Source of the DNA: Fimbriiglobus sp.
GTDB taxonomy: Bacteria; Planctomycetota; Planctomycetia; Gemmatales; Gemmataceae
NCBI GenBank assembly: GCA_025352235.1
Contig: JANXTU010000324.1
Coordinates: 1-33,952, forward strand
DNA length: 33,952 bases
Direction: 5' to 3'
In this document: positions 25,801 to 32,086 of the stretch, piece by piece
How positions within the stretch are numbered: the stretch's first letter is position 1
Layout: each line of letters begins with the position of its first letter
The notes under the pieces: model-generated
What the model saw: the letters and a program-made list of their open reading frames with translations, nothing else
The model's database searches: none
What the model was told of the DNA's origin: nothing
Translations under genes and position numbers: made by a program

Positions 25801-26557
25801 CTACTGCGGCTCGGCGCTGACCAGTGACAGCGACTTGTCATTCCGAAACCTCGGCGGGCAAGGGACGCAATTCTCCCCCGTCGGGCCGGACATCGGCACG
25901 CTGACGACGCGCGTGACGATGACCAAAGTTTCAAACTCCGCCGGCATGATCATCCAGCACTTCGACTTGCTCGTCCTCGCCGGGGAACGGAAGGTCTACG
26001 AGGGTGCGACGTATTTCGGCTTCTTTGCGAAGACTGCACTCGTCAACCAAGTCGGCATGCCACAGGCGAAGGTGCCGTACCTGAATGAATCGCAGAAGGG
26101 TGAAGGAGAACTGCTCCCGGACGGTGCCCCGTTCCCCGCGCCGATGCTGCGGATGGTCGATCAGATCGACGGCTACCTCCCGGCGGGAGGATCGAAATCG
26201 CTCGGCCTCATTCAAGGTCGCATCGCCGTCGATCCGGAGTTCTGGTTCTTCAAAGCCCACTTTTATCAAGATCCCGTCTGGCCCGGTTCGCTCGGTGTCG
26301 AGTCGTTCCTCCAACTGTTGAAGTACGTCGCGTGGATGCGCTGGGGCGCACCTCCCGTCGACGGATGGCAGACGGTTGCGCCGAATCGCAAACACGCTTG
26401 GACCTACCGCGGCCAAGTGCTACCGACCGACCGCGAAGTCGTCGTCGTGCTGGAAGTGACGGAAGCCGACGACGCGGCGAAACGCCTGACGGCCGACGGC
26501 TTCCTCACCGTCGACGGCCGGGTGATCTACCAGATGACCGGGTTCACGCTGGAGTGA
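19865..26557 (+). CDS. pfaC: PUFA-synthase-like megasynthase PfaB/C fusion (Pfa3-like): KS-CLF-AT-DH-DH
   Basis: 2230 residues. KS at about 5-440 has Cys181 (DAACASS), His315 (CHATGT) and His355 (GHLLTGA). A second, KS-like chain-length-factor domain at about 460-860 has Glu629 where KS has Cys (CCSEETSAG), so it cannot condense. An AT domain at about 980-1310 carries FPGSGNHFPGMG and Ser1068 (GLSLGES), as in PfaB. A proline-rich linker with an H-x2-FL-x2-Q helix leads to four hotdog units at about 1490-2230. Units 2 and 4 have the FabA-like histidines His1751 (CHFIDDKVMPG) and His2132 (AHFYQDPVWPG); units 1 and 3 lack it, so they form two pseudo-dimeric dehydratases. The order equals myxobacterial Pfa3, but no acyltransferase (AGPAT) follows. 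ATG 19865 is 16 bases after pfaA. Its stop abuts the stop of the convergent gene. Confidence 0.95.
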   Translation: MNPHPPSIAIVGSAGRFPGSGSDLGRFWTNVRTAADCSREVPAGRWLLPPERCFDPRVANPDTVYSTRGYFLDPFEPDIAGLGLPPELIAELDPLFHLILDVGHRAWKSAQTANIDRRKVGVILGNICLPTDKASDLARSLLSPNSPPVHPWNRYVAGLPAGVLAKALGLGAGHFTLDAACASSLYAIKLACDELISGRADAMLAGGASRPDCLYTQMGFSQLRALSVSGKCSPFSANADGLVVGEGSGVFVLKRLGDAERDGDTIRAVLRGWGLSNDIRGNLLAPSSDGQLRAMRAAYAMAGWQPTDVGMIECHATGTPVGDRVEFESLRELWNAHSWTPGQCVIGSVKATVGHLLTGASSAALAKVLLAIENKTLPPQANCDAPNTQLDYANGPFRLLKDAEEWRSVGPRRAAISGFGFGGINAHLLIEEYKPEFAGVHAPIVVGGFDAPPVVSEPDNTPVAIVGVGAHVGPWKTAVELKACFLSGGLAPSPARKLNGWDRAPSPSPAGHFIESIDAPLDRFRIPPREMEEMLPQQLLMLHVAAEALDDCRASAVDRIEESDIHTGVFIGLGLDLNTTNYHLRWAGDTELPALTADRTMGALGSIAASRIARAFHFGGPSFTCCSEETSAGTAIALAVRALRRGELDRAVVGGVDLLGDPRQLLATEARPLSTEGAAAVVLKRLADAVRDGDRVYAVIRGVGTSTGGDPTALETDAATYATSFVRACADAMIDPASIDLLDGAASGAEGADRPEAEALSALLSTTERPFPLAIAASRSQIGHTGAASAMVSLVQLGLALHHKVLPATPAPERVTPHDGLYSARGPRFWLADRDGPRRAALAATGADGSCVHLVLEEVESKQPSTESPNLSEGLFAIDGGTAAELQHKLTSLSEWLKSQEFGTIAELAGDWWHANPPHSNRKLGAALVARNRVELLEQIDYLAECIADPTARDFGRELRASLRDRVFYSPVPLGPKGKIAFVFPGSGNHFPGMGRDLSAAFPEVLRKQQTENLYLRGQYAPDKFWADYLPSDTTAKQFLFGQVALGTFVSDTLVSLGVTPDAGIGLSLGESSSLFGLRIWTGCDEMFRRIHASSLFGSDLGPPYDAARQQWNLEDVNWVSGIISASPDDVSSHLRPTLKAFLLIVNTPTECVIGGLRADVEQLAKELGKSFFALSGVTLAHCEAGKPVEDAYRKLHTLPATAIPGLQVFSGAWARPYDATSANAADSITAGLVNTLDFPAVLDAAYREGVRVFIEVGPGNSCTRMIGQSLVGRAHLARAISVARQDAPSNILRLLGSLIAERYPVDLGVLFGSPKTNSDSPKRTVTIAVGRPSHGVDVDRTPPVPALPPELVPTPKSVPTPPPIRFEPPESLVPTPAPRLVETPGPCASFEPPARPGWAATILPVLAGSSSTQTAIAETHDVFLRVQQSFTRSSIATLQFQNELIRRLLGDVGIEDVVVDPTAVPRSLTFEQCTEYAVGKIGRVLGPLFAEIDDFPTRVRLPEGPLMLVDRVLKIEGEPKSMTRGRVVTDHTVRADRWYLDNGRCPTSIAVESGQADLFLAGFLGIDFETQGRAVYRLLDAVVTFHRDLPRVGERIEYDIRIDEFFRQADSWLFRFHFEGTIDGEPLLSMAKGIAGFFTSQALAAGQGIVHTKLDRQPMVGKRPSDWKDLVPFEACSLTTDHVRALHRGNTAEAFGPQFSRFQNPMKLPAGMLRLVDRVPLLDPTGGRFGLGFARAEYDIQPKEWFIECHFIDDKVMPGTLMYECCLHTLRIFLMRLGWIGEDGAVTCEPVPGIQSRLKCRGQVLDSTKLVTYEVSVKELGFRPEPYCIADALMFADGKPIVEITNLSLRMSGLSRDILERGWEAARPDTLPTIPAYLYDCSKIMAYSNGKPSEGFGEPYRIFDAGRVIARLPGPPYQFLDGITAVTGEPFVLKDGASCDARYAVPPDAWYFESNRCDRMPFSILLEVALQPCGWLAAYCGSALTSDSDLSFRNLGGQGTQFSPVGPDIGTLTTRVTMTKVSNSAGMIIQHFDLLVLAGERKVYEGATYFGFFAKTALVNQVGMPQAKVPYLNESQKGEGELLPDGAPFPAPMLRMVDQIDGYLPAGGSKSLGLIQGRIAVDPEFWFFKAHFYQDPVWPGSLGVESFLQLLKYVAWMRWGAPPVDGWQTVAPNRKHAWTYRGQVLPTDREVVVVLEVTEADDAAKRLTADGFLTVDGRVIYQMTGFTLE

Positions 26558-29221
26558 TTACCGGCCCGTGTCGAGCTTCCAAGCGCCGACGCCGTCGAAG
26601 AACGTCCCCGCGTTCAATTGCCTCGGCGGAACCGGTTCCGTCTGGCCGGGGAAGTAAATCTTGAGCTTCGCCGTGATGACCATGTGCCGGTCGATTTGCC
26701 AGAGCGGCACGAACGGCACCACTTCGTTGAACCGCGTGAAGAGATCGTGCGAGAGCGGCTTCAGCTTGCCGTCGGTGTCGCGGGACTGTTTCGCGCCGGT
26801 CAGCATCTTGCCGAATTTGGAATCTTCACTCGAAGGGTTGGTCGCTTTGTCGAGGAAGCCTGTGATATTCCGGCCGTTCTCCCCGGCGGCGGTCGGGTCG
26901 AGGAATTGGGCCAATCCCAGCGAGTACCAATCGTCGCGGTAATCGAAGGTCGTGTATGCCAGTTCGTAGCGATGTTCGACTTCCACGCGGCGGTACAAGT
27001 CGCGCGGGGCGACCGATTCCAAAGTGACGATCACTTTGGAATCGGCCCCGGCGTCTTCGATGTTCTTTTTGATTTTCGCACAGGCCTCGGCCGCGAGCGC
27101 GTCGTCCTCCGGGTAGAGCAGCGTGAATTGCATCGTGCCGGCGCGACCGGCTCGGAATTTCCCCGCGGCGGAATCGCGGTCGAACAGAGGCGGCGCCAGC
27201 CCGCCGAGCGGACGGGGCGCGGCCCAGCTTTCGGACGGGAACGGCCCGGCGAGGGCCTTGTGGTACTGCTTCTGCCCGGCGCGGAAGACGTCGTTCAAAA
27301 TCGCCTCGCGGTCGACGGCGACCGAAAGTGCGCGGCGGACGTTGATGTCCTGCAAGGCCGGCAGACGATGGTTGATCGCGAGGAAGTGGATCCGTCGATT
27401 CACCGCCGGGGTCGACACGGTGGCCCGGTCTTGTTGCTCGTACTTGGGCAAATCCTTCGTCGGTACGTCGGGCAAGATGTGGATGCGATCCCCGCGCACC
27501 TCGTTCAAGGGATCGGGGTAGTTCGCCAGATTGACGAATTTGATCTCGTTGATGTTCGGTTGGGTCGCCCGGCCGGCGTGGCTGGCGTAATCCGGATTCG
27601 CAAAGAACGTCACCTCCGGCACAATTTTCCCGACGACCGGCGGTTGGTAACTGGGTGCGAGCATGTATGGCCCGGTGCCGAAGGGCAGTCGGCCGAATTC
27701 CGGATCATCGACGGCTCTCTTGCGCTCTAAGAACCATTTTGCCGGGAGCATTTTCGTCGTGAGGACGGTCCGGGGGTCGGGGTGGCCCTGCTTCAGCTTC
27801 ACCCGGAGTTCGAGCGGGTTTTTCGTGTTCAGTTCGGGGTCGTCGAGCCAATCGGCCCAGACCGCGCTCGGGGTGTGCCGACTCGCCTGCAGAAGTTGGA
27901 TCGTCCCGGCGAGATCGGCCGCATCGAAGACGCCCGAATTCGGCCGGCTCCATTTGGCGTTCCCCAAGAGTGCGACGCTCCGACCCAGCGGACTGACCGT
28001 CGGCTTGGACGCCGCGAGTGCCGGTCGATACGCGACTCCGAGGGCTTCGTCCGGGATCGCTTCGAGCAATCCCTCGAAGAGCAGTTCCACGGCCCAAAGT
28101 TCGCTGTCGAACCGGGCCGTCCCCGGGGACAGGAACTCGGGCATGCGGCGCACGCCGATGACGAGCGCATCGCCGGTGTTTCCGAGTTTGAGTTCGAGAT
28201 CGCGGAGATCCTTTTGATTCGGGTCGAGCGAACGCACAGTCCGCAAACTATTCCGCGCCTTGGCCGCGTCGGACTGGGTCCGGGCGTCGTTCAAAAATTC
28301 CTGGGCCCGCGCGCTCAGGCCGGCGCGGACCTTCGGGATGGTCGGGTTCCCGGAGTTTGGGAATCGCGATTCGAAATCCTGGACCAAATCGCGGGCGAGT
28401 TCGAGTTCGGGGATGTTTCGCGATTGCGTGAGTTCTTCGGCTTCGAGCAAGCGGAACGCCGCGAATTCTTGGAGCAACTTCGGATTGGACCGATAGCGAA
28501 CCGAGAAGCGCGCGATCGATTCCTTCATGCGGAACCAATCTTTCGCGGTAGCCGCTTCGCGGGTCAACTCGACGCGCACCGCGGCGAGTTTGCCCGAGAG
28601 AGTGGTTTTGATCGGCTCCCAAGCCGGGCCGCGCCGAAGTTTTTGTTCGAGGGCCGACTCGTGGAAAAAAAGAACCTGAGTGAGTGCCCGTTCCACCGCG
28701 AGCAATCGGTCCCGCATCGACGGGGGATCGCTCGGCTTCGGGGTTTTGAGCGCGAGCAATTTGTCGGATTCGGCCAACACGGTTTGCTCGAAGGGCACCA
28801 GGCTGAAGACTTGATTCATCGGGATGCCGAGCGTCTCCTCGGCCGGTTTATTTTGCGCGTCGAGTTCGGCGACGCCGAAGGGGTCGGGGAACGACGCTTT
28901 GTCGGTCGGGAATAGCAGCGGGACGATGGCGATGCGAGCCGAGCGACCCGATTTCAGTGTGAGGCGGTCGTGCGGTACGGCGCAAGAGGCATAGTATTTT
29001 TTGATCGCCGCGTGGTCGGTGCCGGCCGCAGCCCGCGCTAAGTCGGCGATGGAATTCCCCGTCAGTCCCGGCGCCACCGGGTCGTCGTCGACGACGATCT
29101 TTTTGACCGGCTTCTTCGGTGCGGCTTCCTCTTCTTCACCCGCAACGGCGGCGAGCCGCACGCAGGCCCCCAGCAACGCGATCAGCGTCAAGAAGTGCGG
29201 GAGTTTGGAAATATGAGACAT
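26558..29221 (-). CDS. Solute-binding protein family 5 with long N-terminal extension
   Basis: 887 residues, against about 500-600 for ordinary SBP_bac_5 (peptide/nickel ABC-binding) proteins. Residues 1-27 are an export signal; LGAC at 17-20 could be a lipobox, or signal peptidase I may cut near AVA-G. Residues 30-345 form an extension, acidic then helical and heptad-like, of unknown function. The binding-protein fold begins near 351 (GDALVIGVRRMPEFLSP) and shows LPFGTGPYMLAP, INEIKFVNLANYPDPLNEVRGDRIHILP, RRIHFLAINHRLPALQDINVRRALSVAVDREAI (family signature) and a C-terminal VPFVPLWQIDRHMV. No permease or ATPase is adjacent, so it may act alone, as a sensor, or with a distant ABC importer. 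GAGG lies 9 bases before ATG 29221. The ligand is unknown. Confidence 0.88.
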   Translation of the reverse strand: MSHISKLPHFLTLIALLGACVRLAAVAGEEEEAAPKKPVKKIVVDDDPVAPGLTGNSIADLARAAAGTDHAAIKKYYASCAVPHDRLTLKSGRSARIAIVPLLFPTDKASFPDPFGVAELDAQNKPAEETLGIPMNQVFSLVPFEQTVLAESDKLLALKTPKPSDPPSMRDRLLAVERALTQVLFFHESALEQKLRRGPAWEPIKTTLSGKLAAVRVELTREAATAKDWFRMKESIARFSVRYRSNPKLLQEFAAFRLLEAEELTQSRNIPELELARDLVQDFESRFPNSGNPTIPKVRAGLSARAQEFLNDARTQSDAAKARNSLRTVRSLDPNQKDLRDLELKLGNTGDALVIGVRRMPEFLSPGTARFDSELWAVELLFEGLLEAIPDEALGVAYRPALAASKPTVSPLGRSVALLGNAKWSRPNSGVFDAADLAGTIQLLQASRHTPSAVWADWLDDPELNTKNPLELRVKLKQGHPDPRTVLTTKMLPAKWFLERKRAVDDPEFGRLPFGTGPYMLAPSYQPPVVGKIVPEVTFFANPDYASHAGRATQPNINEIKFVNLANYPDPLNEVRGDRIHILPDVPTKDLPKYEQQDRATVSTPAVNRRIHFLAINHRLPALQDINVRRALSVAVDREAILNDVFRAGQKQYHKALAGPFPSESWAAPRPLGGLAPPLFDRDSAAGKFRAGRAGTMQFTLLYPEDDALAAEACAKIKKNIEDAGADSKVIVTLESVAPRDLYRRVEVEHRYELAYTTFDYRDDWYSLGLAQFLDPTAAGENGRNITGFLDKATNPSSEDSKFGKMLTGAKQSRDTDGKLKPLSHDLFTRFNEVVPFVPLWQIDRHMVITAKLKIYFPGQTEPVPPRQLNAGTFFDGVGAWKLDTGR

Positions 29222-29324
29222 CGCTGAGAACCTCGAGCCGAGCGGAACCGAAGTCGATCATCCGTGTTTAGAGTTATGGTACCGTATTCCGGTCGGGTGA
29301 TGGAATGTCCGTAGTTGCCAAAAC

Positions 29325-29367
29325 TTCACGGATTTTTGCATTGACCCTTCGGCATCGGTTCCGTGAA
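29325..29367. promoter_or_regulatory. 8-bp inverted repeat overlapping the promoter of the small secreted protein
   Basis: TTCACGGA (29325-29332) and its complement TCCGTGAA (29360-29367) are 27 bases apart and bracket the -35, the right arm overlapping the -10. This layout could bind a dimeric repressor or form a loop; chance is possible. Confidence 0.35.
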
Positions 29368-29369
29368 AT
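29341..29369 (+). promoter_or_regulatory. Sigma-70-like promoter for the 99-aa secreted protein
   Basis: TTGACC (5 of 6) at 29341-29346, a 17-base spacer and TGAAAT (4 of 6) at 29364-29369. Transcription would begin near 29376, leaving an 80-base leader before ATG 29457. Confidence 0.45.
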
Positions 29370-29456
29370 CTCTCACGCCGCCCCCCGTCGGTTCGGGTTC
29401 GCCCCGTGGCACTTCGCCAAACGTGGCGGCCCGCACCCACGCCCAGGAGTTTTTCG

Positions 29457-29756
29457 ATGCGCAAGATGATCGTCGCCACCCTCAGCCTGTTGCTCTCGGC
29501 CGGGCTCCTCCTCGCCGCCCCGGTGCTCTTCGAGTCCTACGACAAGGATAAGAATGAACTGAAAGTCAAAGACGGCGACAAGAGTATCACTTACAAGCTC
29601 AACGACAAAACGACCTACAAGGCCGGCGACAAAGACCTCCCCGCCGACAAAGCGGGCGACGTGCTCGGCAAGCTCAAAGCCGGCAAGTCGAAGCTCGAAG
29701 TCAAAGCCGAAAAAGACGTCGCTACCGAAGTGACCTTCCTCAAAAAAGCGAAGTAG
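29457..29756 (+). CDS. Small secreted lysine-rich protein of unknown function (99 aa)
   Basis: ATG 29457 follows an excellent ribosome site, AGGAG, with 7 bases of spacing. Residues 1-21 (MRKMIVATLSLLLSAGLLLAA) are a signal peptide. The mature part, about 78 residues, is rich in Lys and Asp with alternating short beta-like stretches (NELKVKDGDKSITYKLND, KSKLEVKAEKD, ATEVTFLKK), consistent with a small beta-barrel or OB-like fold. Similar short secreted proteins with a KxGDKxL segment are common in planctomycetes, but I know no function. The gene has its own putative promoter (29341) and a strong terminator (29781), so it is a single-gene unit, and the strong translation signals suggest high expression. 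No cysteines. Confidence 0.9.
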   Translation: MRKMIVATLSLLLSAGLLLAAPVLFESYDKDKNELKVKDGDKSITYKLNDKTTYKAGDKDLPADKAGDVLGKLKAGKSKLEVKAEKDVATEVTFLKKAK

Positions 29757-29780
29757 TCCACCCCCCACGGGCCGCCTGCA

Positions 29781-29812
29781 AAAACTCCGCCGGAAACCCG
29801 GCGGAGTTTTTT
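29781..29812 (+). terminator. Rho-independent terminator after the 99-aa secreted protein
   Basis: Stem ACTCCGCCGG / CCGGCGGAGT (10 bp, 29784-29793 and 29798-29807) with loop AAAC. A run of A precedes it and six T residues (29807-29812) close it. It works in the plus direction and lies before the sbcD-like gene. Confidence 0.93.
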
Positions 29813-29843
29813 CGTTCCCGCGTGCAGTCGCTATACCACCCCC

Positions 29844-31079
29844 ATGAAACTCTTGCACACCGCCGATTGGCATTTGAACGACCGGCTAGGCCGGATCGAT
29901 CGCACCGAAGATCTGCGCCGCGCGGTCGAACGCGTCGCGGCGATTTGCCGCGAGCAATCCATCGACGTCCTGATCGTCGCTGGCGACCTGTTCAGCGAAC
30001 TCGCCCGGCCCGACGCCCTCCGCGAAACCATCCACCATTGGCAGGAAGTTTTCGCCGAGTTCCTCGGTCGCGGCGGCACGATCCTCACTCTGACGGGAAA
30101 TCACGACAGCGAAAATTTCTGCCAGACGCTGCTCAACGCCATGGGCCTCGCGGCGCCGGGTACCGGTCACTCCGGCGACCTCGTCCCGCCCGGCCGCCTG
30201 TACCTCGCGGCCGACCCGACGTTCCTGCGGCTGCGCGACCCGAGCGGCGAGTTCGAAGTGCAATTTCTCTTGATGCCCTACCCGACGCCGACGCGTTATC
30301 TGTTGGGGGCGGACGGGCAGAAGTATACCGACCCCGACGAAAAGAACCGGCTGCTGGTGAGAGCCTTCGAGGAAACGATCCAACTGCTGCGGAAGCACCC
30401 CAATTACCGGGCGGGTGTGCCGAGCGTCCTCGCGGCTCACGCCAACGTGTTCGGGGCCGTCGTCGGCGAATCGCTCTTCCGCATCACCCCGCAAGAAGAC
30501 GTCGTCGTGAACGGGCAAACCTTCGCCGATCAATTCGATTACGTCGCGCTCGGGCACATCCACAAAGCGCAGTTTTTGGGGCACGAACATATCCGCTATT
30601 CCGGGTCGATCGAGAAGATGGATCTCGGCGAAGCGACGGACAGCAAATCGGTCTGCGTTTTTGAACTCGGGCCGGCCGGCCGCGTCGGCGAGATCCGCAT
30701 CGTGCCGCTGCCGAGCACGCCGATTTACGAAGTGATCCTCGACGATCCGGAGGTCGATCTGCCCCGGTTGCAGGCCGAAACCGAAGGGGCCGAGAGGGAT
30801 CTCGTGAATTTGCACGTGCGGTATGAGGCTGGCAGAGACAGTCTCGACGAGACGCTGAAGCGACTCGCCGAGATCTTCCCGCGTTGGTACGCCCGCGATT
30901 GGAAAGAACGGGGCCGGCTCGGGCTATCGCTCGCCCCGGCCGAGGCCGAGAGGACCCGGTCGTTCGCGGAGACGGTGCGGAATTATCTGGGAGCGGAACT
31001 CCAAAATCACAGCGACGCCGAACGGGCGGGGATACTCGGCTTGGCCGAGGAACTACTCGCGGACGCGGAGGGGGGCTGA
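29844..31079 (+). CDS. sbcD: SbcD/Mre11-family DNA repair exonuclease subunit
   Basis: 411 residues, normal for SbcD. All metallophosphoesterase motifs are in place: Asp8 and His10 (ADWHL), Asp48 (AGDLF), Asn86-His87-Asp88 (GNHDSE), His199 (AAHANVFG), and His238 and His240 (GHIHKAQ), followed by the capping-domain opening RYSGSIEKMDLGE. With SbcC it forms a manganese-dependent nuclease that trims DNA ends and cleaves hairpins and cruciforms. Start ATG 29844 gives MKLLHTADWH, exactly the family opening, with no clear ribosome site. It begins 32 bases after a terminator. The next gene is convergent (13-base gap), so no SbcC follows; the ATPase partner must be elsewhere or absent. The assignment is firm for family, slightly less for orthology to SbcD. 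Confidence 0.93.
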   Translation: MKLLHTADWHLNDRLGRIDRTEDLRRAVERVAAICREQSIDVLIVAGDLFSELARPDALRETIHHWQEVFAEFLGRGGTILTLTGNHDSENFCQTLLNAMGLAAPGTGHSGDLVPPGRLYLAADPTFLRLRDPSGEFEVQFLLMPYPTPTRYLLGADGQKYTDPDEKNRLLVRAFEETIQLLRKHPNYRAGVPSVLAAHANVFGAVVGESLFRITPQEDVVVNGQTFADQFDYVALGHIHKAQFLGHEHIRYSGSIEKMDLGEATDSKSVCVFELGPAGRVGEIRIVPLPSTPIYEVILDDPEVDLPRLQAETEGAERDLVNLHVRYEAGRDSLDETLKRLAEIFPRWYARDWKERGRLGLSLAPAEAERTRSFAETVRNYLGAELQNHSDAERAGILGLAEELLADAEGG

Positions 31080-31092
31080 AGCCGGCATCTTT

Positions 31093-32052
31093 TTACCCCC
31101 GCAAGGTGGGGATCGGGCCGGCGTAGGGTTGCGGCGTCGCCAAGGCCCGACGCGCGGAGCGCAACAACCGGCCGTAGCGATAGGCGACGAGAGCGGTGAT
31201 CGCCGTCAAGCCGCCGAGCACGAACGCTCTCACGACGCGCACTTCAAAGGGGAGTGGGGCGGATGCGATATCGGTATCGACCGGGGGTGGTGCGGGCGTA
31301 CCCACCAGGGCGATCACCGCGATGCCGCCGGCGATCACGGTGAGCAGGGCCGCGACCGAGGAGAAGAGGAACGTCACGGCGTAACGACCGGTTTTGTTCG
31401 CGGCTTGCCAACCGGCCGTTTCCCAGAGCAGACGGTGGATGGCGGTGACGAAGGCGAATTCGAGCACGAGCCCAATCAGGCCGCAGAGGATGCCGAGGAG
31501 CGCGAGGGCGGCAATTTCGGGAGGCAATTCGAACACCGTCCGGCCGACGAGCCACGGGATGACCGAGGTGATCGCGGAGGTCTCACCGATGCCCGTGAAC
31601 ACGGCCCCCACGGCGGGGAGTCGCACCCACAGATCGACGCCTACGGCGGTGGCCGCGCCGCGGACTTGGAGATAGCCCCGCACCCGGAACCAACAAGCCA
31701 GTAAGCCGACGCCCCAGCACGCGGTGGTGAGCACGCTGAGCGGAACCCAGACGAACACGTACTCCGGCGGCTGCGAACCGACCGCGGCCCGCAAGCTGAG
31801 GGCGATGATCGCGAGGGCGGTGCAAACCAAAAACAACCAAAGGCTCAGCGTCAGCCGAGTTAAACCGGCGCGGGCGCGGGCCGCTTCGATGGCCGGTACG
31901 GCCGGGGTATCGTGGAGGGCTTCCCGCGGGTGGGTGTGGCGCGGAACGTGGATGGGCTCCCGGCATCCCGGGCAGGCGACCGTCGCGACGGCCACCGACC
32001 GGGACACTCGCAGATTCGACCCGCAAACCGGGCAACAAAAGAGCAAAGCCAT
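31093..32052 (-). CDS. Zinc-ribbon multi-pass membrane protein (second of a pair)
   Basis: 319 residues. The N-terminus, MALLFCCPVCGSNLRVSRSVAV, has CPVC and then CPGC about 20 residues later, a zinc ribbon. About six membrane helices follow, for example LTLSLWLFLVCTALAIIAL, VFVWVPLSVLTTACWGVGLL, ALALLGILCGLIGLVLEFAF and AVTFLFSSVAALLTVIAGG. The topology suggests a cytoplasmic zinc ribbon attached to a membrane bundle. The function is unknown; I recognise no transporter signature. ATG 32052 follows GGGAGG with 7 bases of spacing; the longer open frame to 32139 overlaps the preceding gene. Gene 32087-33409 lies 34 bases upstream on the same strand and has the same layout, so the pair likely arose by duplication and is cotranscribed. 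Confidence 0.85.
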   Translation of the reverse strand: MALLFCCPVCGSNLRVSRSVAVATVACPGCREPIHVPRHTHPREALHDTPAVPAIEAARARAGLTRLTLSLWLFLVCTALAIIALSLRAAVGSQPPEYVFVWVPLSVLTTACWGVGLLACWFRVRGYLQVRGAATAVGVDLWVRLPAVGAVFTGIGETSAITSVIPWLVGRTVFELPPEIAALALLGILCGLIGLVLEFAFVTAIHRLLWETAGWQAANKTGRYAVTFLFSSVAALLTVIAGGIAVIALVGTPAPPPVDTDIASAPLPFEVRVVRAFVLGGLTAITALVAYRYGRLLRSARRALATPQPYAGPIPTLRG

Positions 32053-32086
32053 CCGGTGCCCTCCCGCGCCATGCCGGCGAAACCGC

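Noticed and set aside
13378-26557. Heterocyst-type glycolipid (HglE) or ordinary modular PKS
   Set aside because: The PfaD reductase, PfaA-type KS, tandem ACPs, CLF and FabA-like dehydratases together fit PUFA/secondary-lipid synthase; there is no thioesterase, reductase or module series.
27782-28915. 377-codon plus-strand frame over the solute-binding protein gene
   Set aside because: Antisense shadow; the minus frame has signal peptide, ribosome site and the SBP signature.
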